From contig NZ_FOXS01000001.1 of assembly GCF_900115775.1 (NCBI RefSeq), positions 62,001 through 126,000 on the forward strand: a stretch of 64,000 bases of DNA, given 5' to 3'. Source of the DNA: Hymenobacter arizonensis (GTDB lineage Bacteria > Bacteroidota > Bacteroidia > Cytophagales > Hymenobacteraceae). The position numbers and the translations under genes were made by a program. Each line of letters starts with the position of its first letter. Position 1 is the stretch's first letter. Below are positions 1 through 7,509 of this stretch, piece by piece. The notes beneath the pieces are model-generated. The model saw nothing but the letters and a program-made list of their open reading frames with translations. It was not told the origin of the DNA and ran no database searches.

Positions 1-88
1 GAAGGGCCGTACGTAGTAAGCGCTAATTTTGGCGATGTATAGCTTCGATAAATTGCTGAATTATTTTATAAGTTTTTGATTACCAAGC

Positions 89-2662
89 ATGTCTAGTGAT
101 ATCTACCAGTCAAAAGATAAACGTCCGTCCGCTTCAATGGCAAATAACCTTGTTTCTGTAGAGGAAACAACACCAAAAAAAGTGCCGCATGAAGGTGTTA
201 CCGTTCAATTTCAGGACGCGAAGGGCACAAAGCAAATGCGCATCTTGGTGGTGATAGGCCTTGCGTTGCTGGCGCAGTTCTTTTGGTGGTTCGCCGACTC
301 CGACCACATGGGCTACGCCCCACTGTATTGGCTCCTCACTTTCTCGCTGTGCTACAAGATGCTGCGCATGCTGCACGAGTGGTACCACTACGTGCACGTG
401 AAAGAGCCCATTGCCCCGGCCGTGCCGGAAAATGCGCCGCTGCGCACCGTGGACATGCTGACCACGGCCTGCCCTGGCGAGCCGCACGACATGATTATCC
501 GCACGCTGGAGTCGTTGGTGGCCGTGCGCTACCCCCACACCACCTACCTCTGCGACGAAGGCGACGACCCCGAGCTGCGCGCCGTGTGCGAACGCCTGGG
601 CGTGGTGCACGTGACGCGGATTGAGAAAAAGCACGCCAAGGCCGGTAACATCAACAACGCCCTGCGCCAGGCCACCGGCGAGTTTTGCGTCGTGCTCGAC
701 CCCGACCACGAAGTCACCCCCGATTTCCTAGACCAGGTGATGGCCTATTTCGAAGACGAAACCGTGGGCTACGTGCAAGTGGTGCAGGCCTACGGCAACC
801 AGAAAGACAGCCTGGTGGCTCTGGGCGCGGCCGAGCAAACCTACCATTTCTACGGCCCGCTGATGATGGGCATGAACAGCTACAACACGGTGCAGGCCAT
901 TGGCGCCAACTGTACCTTCCGCCGGGTAGCCCTCGATGGCATTGGCGGCCACGCGGCCGGCCTCACCGAGGACATGCACACGGCCATGCGCCTGCACGCG
1001 GCCGGCTGGAAATCCATTTATGCCCCCGTGGTGGTGAGCCGCGGGCTGGTGCCGTCGTCGCTGGGCGCGTTCTACATGCAGCAGCTGAAATGGGCGCGGG
1101 GCACGTTCGACTTGCTGGCCCACGTCTACCCCAAGCTGTTCAAGAACTTCTCGTGGCGGCAGCGCCTCCACTACCTCACCCTGCCGCTGTATTTCTTGTC
1201 GGGCATCGTGGCTCTGATTGACATCACCGTGCCCATTGCCTCGCTGCTGCTGCTGGAGTTTCCGTGGCACCTGTCGCTGCCCGAGTTTGCGGTGCACATG
1301 CTGCCGGTTACCATGGTGGGCCTGCTCATTCGCTACAACGCCCAACAGTGGCTGCGCGAGCGCCACGAGCCCGGGCTGCACCTGGCGGGCGGGTTTTTGC
1401 GCATTGCCACTTGGTGGGTGTACTCGCTGGGCCTGGTTTATACCTTCCTCAACGTGAAGGTGCCGTACCTGCCCACTCCCAAAGAGGGCAAGGTGAAAAA
1501 CGAGTGGCTGCTGTGCGTGCCCAACCTGCTGCTGGCCATCATATCCATTGGCGCGGCGGCCTATAGCATGCAGGTGCAGGGCATTCGGGGGCCGTACACC
1601 AAGCTCATGGCCACGCTGGCCCTCATCAATGCTGCCATTCTGCTGATTTCGGTGGTTATGGCACAGCACGCGCTGCTCAACAGGCTGCGGTCGTTCCTGT
1701 GGTCGACGCGGCCCTTGCACGCTGCCAAGCAGTGGGTTGAAAATATTTTGGCTTCTGGCTCGGGTGTCATCACCCGCCGGCTGCGCACGGGGTCGGTGGC
1801 TTTTGCAGCTGGCTTGGCCATTCTGCACACGCTGGCCACGGCTGGCTTTATCTTGGTGCAGTGGCGCGAGCAAGTGGGCATTTCTGAAGACTACATCTGG
1901 GCGCATACCGGTTTTGGCCCGTTGCGCATTGGCCAGCCCAACACTGGCTCGGCCACGCCGCTGGCCATGCGGCCTGTAGCGGAAGCCTCCACCCAGCCGG
2001 CCGTAACCTGGGGCCCGGCTGCCAAGGCCACCACGCAAATTGTGAGCCTGGAGCTGCCCGCTGGCACACCACCGCAAGTGCCGGTAGCGGCCATTGAGGA
2101 AATAAACCAGCGCGGCGACATTCCGGTGCTTACCTGGGACATGGACGAAACCGCGGCTACCAACAACCAGCTCTTTCAGCAGCAAGTGCTGCAACTCATT
2201 GCGCGCGAAAACCAAGTGCTGCTCCGGCCCATGTTCAAAAAGACCGGCCCGACGGCGCACCGCCAGGCATGGCAGCGCATGGTGAAGAGCTACCGCGCCA
2301 GCGGCGATACCACCGTGGTATGGGTGTGGACGCCCCCGCGGCCCGATTCGGTGGGTACTTATTTCCCCGGCGCCGCCAACGTGACATGGATAGCCAGCGA
2401 CTGCCGCACCACTGCCGCAACCCCAGAAATGGCTACTAACTGCTACGCCCCATTCCGGGAGCAGATAGCGGCCCAGATTGAGATGCAGAGCAAGCCCATC
2501 ATCTTGTTTGTGCCTCAGACCTACGCCTCCGACTCCTATGTGTGGGCCAGCAAGCTGGAAACCCGCTACCCCGAGGTGAAGGCCGTGGTTTTCACGCCCG
2601 CCACCCCGCGGGCAAAGCCCACCAAGACGTTGGCGCAGCAACGCCCGAAACCGGTAAATTAG
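89..2662 (+). CDS. Membrane glycosyltransferase family 2 fused to a degenerate GH26-like domain
   Basis: Predicted inner-membrane, processive-type (cellulose/hyaluronan synthase-like) glycosyltransferase. Two TM helices (about residues 50-90) precede a cytoplasmic GT-A domain with DEGDD (156-160), DPDHE (204-208), TED (293-295, catalytic base) and QQLKW (331-335, the acceptor-site Q-x-x-R-W motif with Lys for Arg). A block of hydrophobic helices follows (about 360-590). The last ~220 residues resemble a GH26 (mannanase-type) barrel: a LTWDMD strand, LLRP (711-714), WVWTPP (745-750), YFPG and TWIASD. In active GH26 enzymes LLRP-type strands run into an HEMNG acid/base, which here reads FKKTG, and the nucleophile strand after KPI has no Glu. 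The domain is therefore probably not catalytic. No PilZ domain and no BcsB or BcsC neighbour is present. A terminator follows. The polymer made is unknown. Confidence 0.85.
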   Translation: MSSDIYQSKDKRPSASMANNLVSVEETTPKKVPHEGVTVQFQDAKGTKQMRILVVIGLALLAQFFWWFADSDHMGYAPLYWLLTFSLCYKMLRMLHEWYHYVHVKEPIAPAVPENAPLRTVDMLTTACPGEPHDMIIRTLESLVAVRYPHTTYLCDEGDDPELRAVCERLGVVHVTRIEKKHAKAGNINNALRQATGEFCVVLDPDHEVTPDFLDQVMAYFEDETVGYVQVVQAYGNQKDSLVALGAAEQTYHFYGPLMMGMNSYNTVQAIGANCTFRRVALDGIGGHAAGLTEDMHTAMRLHAAGWKSIYAPVVVSRGLVPSSLGAFYMQQLKWARGTFDLLAHVYPKLFKNFSWRQRLHYLTLPLYFLSGIVALIDITVPIASLLLLEFPWHLSLPEFAVHMLPVTMVGLLIRYNAQQWLRERHEPGLHLAGGFLRIATWWVYSLGLVYTFLNVKVPYLPTPKEGKVKNEWLLCVPNLLLAIISIGAAAYSMQVQGIRGPYTKLMATLALINAAILLISVVMAQHALLNRLRSFLWSTRPLHAAKQWVENILASGSGVITRRLRTGSVAFAAGLAILHTLATAGFILVQWREQVGISEDYIWAHTGFGPLRIGQPNTGSATPLAMRPVAEASTQPAVTWGPAAKATTQIVSLELPAGTPPQVPVAAIEEINQRGDIPVLTWDMDETAATNNQLFQQQVLQLIARENQVLLRPMFKKTGPTAHRQAWQRMVKSYRASGDTTVVWVWTPPRPDSVGTYFPGAANVTWIASDCRTTAATPEMATNCYAPFREQIAAQIEMQSKPIILFVPQTYASDSYVWASKLETRYPEVKAVVFTPATPRAKPTKTLAQQRPKPVN

Positions 2663-2681
2663 CTAACCCTGGAAACGAGCG

Positions 2682-2723
2682 CCGCCTCCCAGCTTACAAA
2701 GCAGTAAGCTGGGAGGCGGTTTT
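2682..2723. terminator. Intrinsic terminator between GT2 and ruvC
   Basis: A perfect 15-bp stem (2682-2696 with 2705-2719) with an 8-nt loop is followed by TTTT. It lies between the converging ends of the glycosyltransferase gene (stop 2662) and ruvC (stop 2726), so it should end the plus-strand transcript and may also act on the minus strand. Confidence 0.85.
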
Positions 2724-2725
2724 GC

Positions 2726-3367
2726 TTATGCCGATTTTTTGGTCGCGGCTTTTTTGGTAGTGGTGGTGGCATTGAGCCGGCCGGGGTTGTCGGCCAAGAA
2801 TTTGCCCCAGCTTTTGCTGCCGGCCTGCACATTGTTGCCTTTCTGATAATGGTGGCAGAGGGCTACCGACAGGGCATCGGTGGCGTCGAGAAACTTGCTG
2901 GCCTCGGCAATGGGTGGCAGGGTCAGGGTTTGGCGCAGCATGTGGGCCACTTGCTCCTTGGTGGCTGCACCCGAGCCCGTTACGGCCTGTTTTACCTTGG
3001 TAGGGGCATATTCCACATAGGGAATCTGACGGCTGAGGGCAGCCGCAATGGCCACCCCCTGGGCCCGGCCTAACTTAAGCATACTCTGCACGTTGACCCC
3101 AAAAAAGGGGGCTTCAATGGCCAGCTCGTCGGGCAGGTACTCGTCGATGAGCTCAAGCATGCGGTCAAAAATCCGCTTTAGCTTTACGGCGTGATTCGAC
3201 CCCAGCGCCTTCATATTGATAACGTCGTAACACAGCACGTCGACGCGTTGGCCGCGCACCTCAATCAGGGCGTAGCCCATAATCTGAGTGCCCGGGTCGA
3301 CGCCCATGATAATCTTGGGCAGCAGCTCGATAGCAGGAGCGGGGCGGGGGCGAAGGGGAGCAGCCAA
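2726..3367 (-). CDS. ruvC: Crossover junction endodeoxyribonuclease RuvC
   Basis: Holliday-junction resolvase; it acts with RuvAB in recombination and fork repair by making symmetric nicks in four-way junctions. Visible family features are the first strand KIIMGVDPGTQ with the catalytic Asp, AIEAPFF with the catalytic Glu, and DATDALSVALCHH with the paired C-terminal Asp residues. The C-terminus carries a Lys/Thr-rich tail (TTTTKKAATKKSA). The start is uncertain. ATG at 3307 would cut off half of the first beta strand, and the only upstream in-frame ATG (3487) would overlap the divergent gene. A TTG at 3367, just downstream of a TAGCTTTG box, is the best compromise. ruvC stands alone here, without ruvA or ruvB. 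Confidence 0.9.
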   Translation of the reverse strand: MAAPLRPRPAPAIELLPKIIMGVDPGTQIMGYALIEVRGQRVDVLCYDVINMKALGSNHAVKLKRIFDRMLELIDEYLPDELAIEAPFFGVNVQSMLKLGRAQGVAIAAALSRQIPYVEYAPTKVKQAVTGSGAATKEQVAHMLRQTLTLPPIAEASKFLDATDALSVALCHHYQKGNNVQAGSKSWGKFLADNPGRLNATTTTKKAATKKSA

Positions 3368-3427
3368 AACGAGGGAGGAAACTGGGAAGCAGGAAGCGAG
3401 GCAAATACAGCAGGAAGTAGGCTTCCT

Positions 3428-4513
3428 TTGCAAAGCTACGAAGGGGGCAAGGCCTCGGCAGCTACAGGCGGCGCTTCGCCAACGCATTTACCATCTACAA
3501 GGCCAAAGCAACCCGGAAAAGGTCCCGCTGCTTCTCCGAAAGGGGCGCGCCTGGTGTTCTGGGGAAAAGTAGGGGTTACGCTGCTTACCCTGGGTCTGCT
3601 CTACAACTCCATTTTTGCGGCGCCGGACACGGCCGCGGCCTGGCGTGCGCTGCTGGCCACCACGCTGGGCGGGGCGGGCCGCACGCCCGTGCTGCTGGCC
3701 CTGGCCCTGGTGCCCGTCAACTGGGGCCTGGAGGCGTGGAAGTGGTACCGCCTGGCCCGGCACCTCGAGCCAGTTACCTATGGGCGCAGCCTCCGGGCCG
3801 TGCTGGTGGGCCTCACCCTGGGCTTTGCCACGCCCAACCGCGTGGGCGACTACGCCGGCCGCATCATCGAGCTGAAAAGCCGGCGCGTGAGTGCGCTGGG
3901 CGCGGTGTTTCTAGGGCGCTACTGCCAACTGGTGGCCACGGTGCTGGCCGGCGTGGCGGGGCTGCTCTACTTTGTGCTCCGGTTTTATTTGCGGGGCTAT
4001 CCGGCAGCCGGGGTGGGCGTGGGGGTATCCGCGCTGCTGATTGGGGCAGCGGTGTTGGTGCCCCTGTATCGGTCGCGGCTGCTGCTGGCGGCGCTGGGGC
4101 TGTGGCGGCCCCTGCGGCGGTTTCGGCCGGCTCTGGCCATCATGCCCACTTATCCGGCGCGGGCGCTCCATGCGGTGCTGGCCATCTCGGGCCTGCGCTA
4201 CGCCGTGTTTTGTGCGCAGTTTATGCTGCTGTTGGCGGCCTACGGGGTGGCTGCGCCCGTGGGGGCCGGGCTGGCGGCCGTGGCGGGCACTTTCCTGATG
4301 AAGTCGCTGGTGCCCTCGCTCAATGCCCTGGCCGACGTGGGCGTGCGGGAGCTCTCAGCCACGCACTTGTTTGGGCTGCTGGGCCAGCCGGCGCTGCCGG
4401 TACTCAGCGCCAGCCTGAGTTTGTGGGTTATTAATATTGCGCTGCCCAGCGCTGCCGGGCTGCTGCTGGTGCCGGGGCTACGGGTGCTGCGCGAGAAGCG
4501 CACCGGACGATGA
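3428..4513 (+). CDS. Flippase-like integral membrane protein (lysylphosphatidylglycerol synthetase TM-domain family)
   Basis: Multi-pass membrane protein of the LPG_synthase_TM/UPF0104 type. The family has about eight TM helices and is often encoded next to glycosyltransferases, where a lipid-carrier or flippase role is suspected. Visible signs are the N-terminal TM (VTLLTLGLL), the NRVGDYAGRI motif typical of the family, and a C-terminal helix (PSAAGLLLVPGL). The stop overlaps the next gene's ATG by 4 bp (ATGA), which suggests coupled translation with the GT2. The start is uncertain: the open frame extends back to an ATG at 3191, but that would run antisense through ruvC. TTG 3428 or GTG 3554 are more plausible; 3428 keeps the whole first TM and leaves a divergent gap to ruvC. 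Confidence 0.75.
   Translation: MQSYEGGKASAATGGASPTHLPSTRPKQPGKGPAASPKGARLVFWGKVGVTLLTLGLLYNSIFAAPDTAAAWRALLATTLGGAGRTPVLLALALVPVNWGLEAWKWYRLARHLEPVTYGRSLRAVLVGLTLGFATPNRVGDYAGRIIELKSRRVSALGAVFLGRYCQLVATVLAGVAGLLYFVLRFYLRGYPAAGVGVGVSALLIGAAVLVPLYRSRLLLAALGLWRPLRRFRPALAIMPTYPARALHAVLAISGLRYAVFCAQFMLLLAAYGVAAPVGAGLAAVAGTFLMKSLVPSLNALADVGVRELSATHLFGLLGQPALPVLSASLSLWVINIALPSAAGLLLVPGLRVLREKRTGR
3431..3438 (-). promoter_or_regulatory. Candidate promoter -7 box for ruvC
   Basis: TAGCTTTG on the minus strand matches the Bacteroidota primary-sigma -7 consensus TAnnTTTG. It lies 63 bp upstream of the chosen TTG start. No clear -33 TTG was identified, so this rests on the -7 box alone. Confidence 0.5.
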
Positions 4514-5679
4514 CGGCGGCGGTAGGAGTTGCCCTGTTGGCGTTGCCGGTATTGTACGCCGGGCTGATGGCGTGGCTGCGGGGCGGCTGGACGAAAAACG
4601 AAGCCCGAGAAGCTCAGGTGCTACCAAAGCAACGTGCCGAACCAGTGGCTGAACAGCCAGCTGCGCTACCGCTGTTTTCCATTCTCATTGCTGCCCGCAA
4701 CGAAGCAGCCAACCTACCCTTTCTTCTCCAGGACCTGGCCGCCCAAACCTTGCCCACGGTCCAGTTCGAAATACTCATTGCCGATGACCACTCCAACGAC
4801 GCCACAGCGGCTCTGGTGACCGCCGCTGCTCAGGAAGCTGGTTTTATGTTGCGCCTCGTCTCGCTGCCTGCCGCCCAAACCGGCAAGAAAGCCGCCCTGC
4901 TCGCCGCCCTGCACCAAGCCCGAGCCCCATGGCTGGTGTGCACCGACGCCGACTGCCGCCTTGGCCCCAACTGGCTGGCGGCCTATGCGACGCTCGTGGC
5001 CCGGCAGCCGCGGGCCAACTTCATTAGTGGCCCGGTACTGCTCACGGGTCCGGCCAGCTTCCTGCACTTGCTTGTAGGGCTGGAGTTTGCGGGCCTGGTG
5101 GGGGTGGGCGGCGCCTGCATTGCCCGCCAGCAGCCCACCATGTGCAACGGCGCCAACCTGGCCTACCGGCGCACGGCCTTCGAGGCGGTGGGCGGCTTTG
5201 CCGATAACCTGCACGTAGCCAGCGGCGACGATGAGTTTCTGCTGCACAAAATACACGCGGCTTTTCCCGGCTCGGTGCATTTTCTGGCCGATGTCGCGGC
5301 CATTGCCCGCACGGCCGCGCCCAGCACCCTGCGCGCCCTGCTGCGGCAGCGAGTGCGCTGGGCCAGCAAGTGGCGGCACTACCAAAGCGCCGCCCCCAGT
5401 CGCCTGGCCCTGCTGGTGCTGGGCGCCAACGTGGCGCTGGCCGTTGGGGTAGGAGTGGCGCTGGCGTGGCCGGCGCTCTGGCCGTGGGTGGGCGCAGCGT
5501 GGCTCATCAAGCTGGGGGCCGATGCCTGGTTTTTGAGCCCGGTGCTGGGTTTTTTTGACCAGCGGAAGTGGCTGTGGGGCCTACTGCCGCTGCAGGTGCT
5601 ATATGCGCCGTATGCGCTGGCCGTGGGGGCCGCGGGCTGGCGCGGCGGCTACCAGTGGAAGGGACGGGCGGTGCGGTAG
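4510..5679 (+). CDS. Glycosyltransferase family 2
   Basis: Membrane-anchored GT2 that transfers a sugar from a nucleotide donor; donor and acceptor are unknown. An N-terminal TM (residues 3-22) precedes the GT-A domain with AARNEAANLPF, ADDHSND, TDADC (the DxD metal-binding motif), GDDEF (catalytic-base region) and RQRVRWASKW (the QxxRW acceptor motif). Two or three C-terminal TM helices end the protein. The start overlaps the stop of the flippase-like gene by 4 bp. The pairing suggests joint work on a lipid-linked glycan or glycolipid. Confidence 0.87.
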   Translation: MTAAVGVALLALPVLYAGLMAWLRGGWTKNEAREAQVLPKQRAEPVAEQPAALPLFSILIAARNEAANLPFLLQDLAAQTLPTVQFEILIADDHSNDATAALVTAAAQEAGFMLRLVSLPAAQTGKKAALLAALHQARAPWLVCTDADCRLGPNWLAAYATLVARQPRANFISGPVLLTGPASFLHLLVGLEFAGLVGVGGACIARQQPTMCNGANLAYRRTAFEAVGGFADNLHVASGDDEFLLHKIHAAFPGSVHFLADVAAIARTAAPSTLRALLRQRVRWASKWRHYQSAAPSRLALLVLGANVALAVGVGVALAWPALWPWVGAAWLIKLGADAWFLSPVLGFFDQRKWLWGLLPLQVLYAPYALAVGAAGWRGGYQWKGRAVR

Positions 5680-5741
5680 GCCCTGGCGCAGAAGCACGCC
5701 TTCTTTTTCGTTAAAAAAAAGCGTCCCAGAGGCTTGGAAGG

Positions 5742-5749
5742 TAAATTTG
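5742..5749 (+). promoter_or_regulatory. Candidate -7 promoter box upstream of cytochrome c gene
   Basis: TAAATTTG matches TAnnTTTG and lies 32 bp before the ATG at 5782. Because the box falls downstream of an in-frame TTG at 5734, it argues for the ATG start. Confidence 0.55.
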
Positions 5750-5781
5750 CCGCATATATATTCCACTACACTCAGGAACTC

Positions 5782-6309
5782 ATGCGCTTCAATTCGGTCG
5801 GTTTCGCACTCACGGTTGGTATGGCATTGGTAGTCGTACTCATGGGATTCACATTGTTAAGCGCCGCCGGTTTGGTGGGCTTCTCCGCTGCCGATGTTGA
5901 GGCAGCACGGATAGAAGCGGGCAAGCCACAGCCGCAAGACACCACTATGGCGCTGGTAGATGCTGGCTTGCCTCGTCCGGCGCTTTCGGAGGCCGAGGCA
6001 GCGGCAGTTGCTGCGGGCAGCGCGCTTTATGCTAGCAACTGCGCACAGTGCCACGCCGTGAATGAGGTGGTGGTAGGCCCTGCTCTGGCTGGCATCACCA
6101 AGCGTCGCCCAGTTTCCTGGCTGATTCCCTGGATTAAGAACTCCAGCAAAGTAGTGGCTAGCGGGGATGAATACGCTGTGGCCATCTACAACAAGTACAA
6201 CAAGCAGCAAATGCCGTCCTTTGGCCTTTCGGACTCTGAGGTTAAGGCCATCTTGGCTTGGCTGACCTCCCAGGAAAATCAAGGGAAAGCTATGGCTTCG
6301 CAGTTGTGA
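5782..6309 (+). CDS. Membrane-anchored mono-heme cytochrome c
   Basis: Class I-type c cytochrome. An N-terminal hydrophobic segment (about residues 8-32) serves as uncleaved anchor or signal. The single heme site is CAQCH (87-91), and a downstream KQQMPSF supplies the likely axial Met. The fold ends with the usual VKAILAWL helix. The length (175 aa) suits one heme domain. It probably carries electrons at the periplasmic face of the inner membrane; no oxidase or reductase gene is adjacent, so the partner is unknown. ATG 5782 is chosen over TTG 5734 because a TAAATTTG promoter box lies between them. The 3' end overlaps the 3' end of the convergent DUF2233 gene by 20 bp. Confidence 0.88.
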   Translation: MRFNSVGFALTVGMALVVVLMGFTLLSAAGLVGFSAADVEAARIEAGKPQPQDTTMALVDAGLPRPALSEAEAAAVAAGSALYASNCAQCHAVNEVVVGPALAGITKRRPVSWLIPWIKNSSKVVASGDEYAVAIYNKYNKQQMPSFGLSDSEVKAILAWLTSQENQGKAMASQL

Positions 6310-6976
6310 TTCCGATTATAACGCCGAAATCCCCGTCGGTCTGTAACCACCCCTCGGATGGCAGGTAGGTGCGGGAAACAAACCCGTCGAGATATAATGC
6401 ATTCTTGCAACCAGCTTGTTTAAAGTAGGTAGCGAAATCAAAGAGACTGATTTTGGATTTTGACATAGCAAGAATTATCCGATTATCGGGTAATATTCCT
6501 ACACCGTTGCGGATGTGCAAATTCGTGGAGCCTTGCTTGAAAGCCGGGTGAATTTTTCCATCAATGACCAACAGCGGACCCGATTGCGTCGCATAAGCAA
6601 CGTCTTTGGCGCCCACAAAATCTTGGGTCCGGCAGACATATGCTTTCTTATTAATAGTGGTATAAAAGACCCCATTGGGTCGCAGGTAAAAATTGCCGTC
6701 ACCAGCAGCGGTATCCAAGGAGGTAATTTTTATTCCCCGTTGAATGAACAAGCCCTGGGGTGAGTAATCGGCTTTAAACATCCCGCCATTCATAGCAAAA
6801 ACTAATTTTTGGCCCTGCGTTTCCAGCTGCTCCTTTAGGTTTTGCAAGCTTTTGAAGCGCTGGTTGTGTTCGTCTTTCCAGTACAACTTTAGCTCCGCTT
6901 GCTGTAAGTCGACTTTGTAGCTAATAAAGTCTGATGCAGCCGGGCTGGCTTCCCGCAAACGTATACAGGGTAGCAA
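6290..6976 (-). CDS. Phosphodiester glycosidase-like (DUF2233/NAGPA family) protein, signal peptide out of frame
   Basis: Resembles the exported NAGPA/DUF2233 family (phosphodiester alpha-GlcNAcase-like fold). Motifs seen are FAMNGGMF, ATQSGPLLV and NALYLDGFVS, which is the core of the family. The open frame begins only at a TTG (6976) and gives a poor N-terminus without a signal peptide. One frame over, an ATG at 7025 opens a textbook signal peptide (MTKLKVLLLGVITSLMLA) that runs into a TAG at 6921, within the mature-domain start. A single-base indel around 6940-6965 would join them. The gene is therefore frameshifted (possible pseudogene) or the assembly has an error; the mature domain itself is intact. 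Confidence 0.75.
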   Translation of the reverse strand: MLPCIRLREASPAASDFISYKVDLQQAELKLYWKDEHNQRFKSLQNLKEQLETQGQKLVFAMNGGMFKADYSPQGLFIQRGIKITSLDTAAGDGNFYLRPNGVFYTTINKKAYVCRTQDFVGAKDVAYATQSGPLLVIDGKIHPAFKQGSTNLHIRNGVGILPDNRIILAMSKSKISLFDFATYFKQAGCKNALYLDGFVSRTYLPSEGWLQTDGDFGVIIGITTAKP

Positions 6977-7025
6977 GCATTAGACTCGTAATTACGCCGA
7001 GTAGTAAAACTTTAAGCTTGGTCAT
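6921..7025 (-). pseudogene. Out-of-frame signal-peptide segment of the DUF2233 gene
   Basis: A 34-codon frame with a Lys-rich start, a long hydrophobic core (VLLLGVITSLMLATLY) and an FAGSQP exit. It overlaps the start of the DUF2233 frame and ends at TAG 6921-6923. It has no sense alone, but fits as the missing export signal of the overlapping gene. Confidence 0.6.
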
Positions 7026-7212
7026 ACTGGAGTCAGGTTTGAATAGTAGGCTCGCGGCATTTAGTAGGCTCGCGGCATTAGCTATTTCAGCCTCACATTG
7101 CTTAGTGATTGTCCAAGCAAATCCCAGAAGAATTGCCTTCTATAAGTAGACTTGCCGGGCCGGGTGAAAGTAACGCTTTTGCTAATGAGGTATACAAGCC
7201 CGCATGTAGGCT

Positions 7213-7220
7213 TACATTTG
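7213..7220 (+). promoter_or_regulatory. Candidate -7 promoter box for the permease operon
   Basis: TACATTTG matches TAnnTTTG and precedes the GTG start at 7250 by 29 bp. It supports the shorter start for the small gene. No well-spaced -33 element was seen. Confidence 0.45.
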
Positions 7221-7249
7221 CCCAACTACCTCTTTGCGCCCACAACCCC

Positions 7250-7507
7250 GTGACTGACCCCGAATTCGACCTGCTCGACGAGCTGTACTTCGTTACCCCA
7301 TTCCGCTCGCTGCTGGAAAAAACCGGCCTGCCCGCAGCCGACCTGGAAACCCAGCTGCGTAACTTGCTGGAGCAGGGCCTCATCCGGAGCTTCTGGCCCG
7401 ACCCCGATACTGAACTGGCCTACGAGACGACTTCGTTCGGCGCCATTGCCCGCGATGCCTCTTACCTGGCCTCGAAAGAAGGCCTGCTGAAGCACAACAC
7501 CCGCTAA
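7250..7507 (+). CDS. Small conserved-looking protein upstream of ABC permease, winged-helix-like
   Basis: An 85-residue acidic protein of unknown function. GTG 7250 (TDPEFDLLDELYF...) is preferred over the longer frame because a TACATTTG box lies just upstream of it. The middle (residues ~9-45: two helices, then EQGLIRSFWP) has the rhythm of a winged helix, so a DNA- or protein-binding role is possible; this is inference. It ends 2 bp before the GTG of the permease and is surely co-transcribed with it. Confidence 0.6.
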   Translation: MTDPEFDLLDELYFVTPFRSLLEKTGLPAADLETQLRNLLEQGLIRSFWPDPDTELAYETTSFGAIARDASYLASKEGLLKHNTR

Positions 7508-7509
7508 AC

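Noticed and set aside
728..2641. Long minus-strand open frame antisense to the GT2 gene
   Set aside because: It is a high-GC codon-mirror of the real gene; its protein has no domain and is rich in His, Arg and Gly.
3191..3427. N-terminal extension of the flippase-like frame to ATG 3191
   Set aside because: It overlaps ruvC in antisense and has low-complexity composition; the family normally starts near its first TM.
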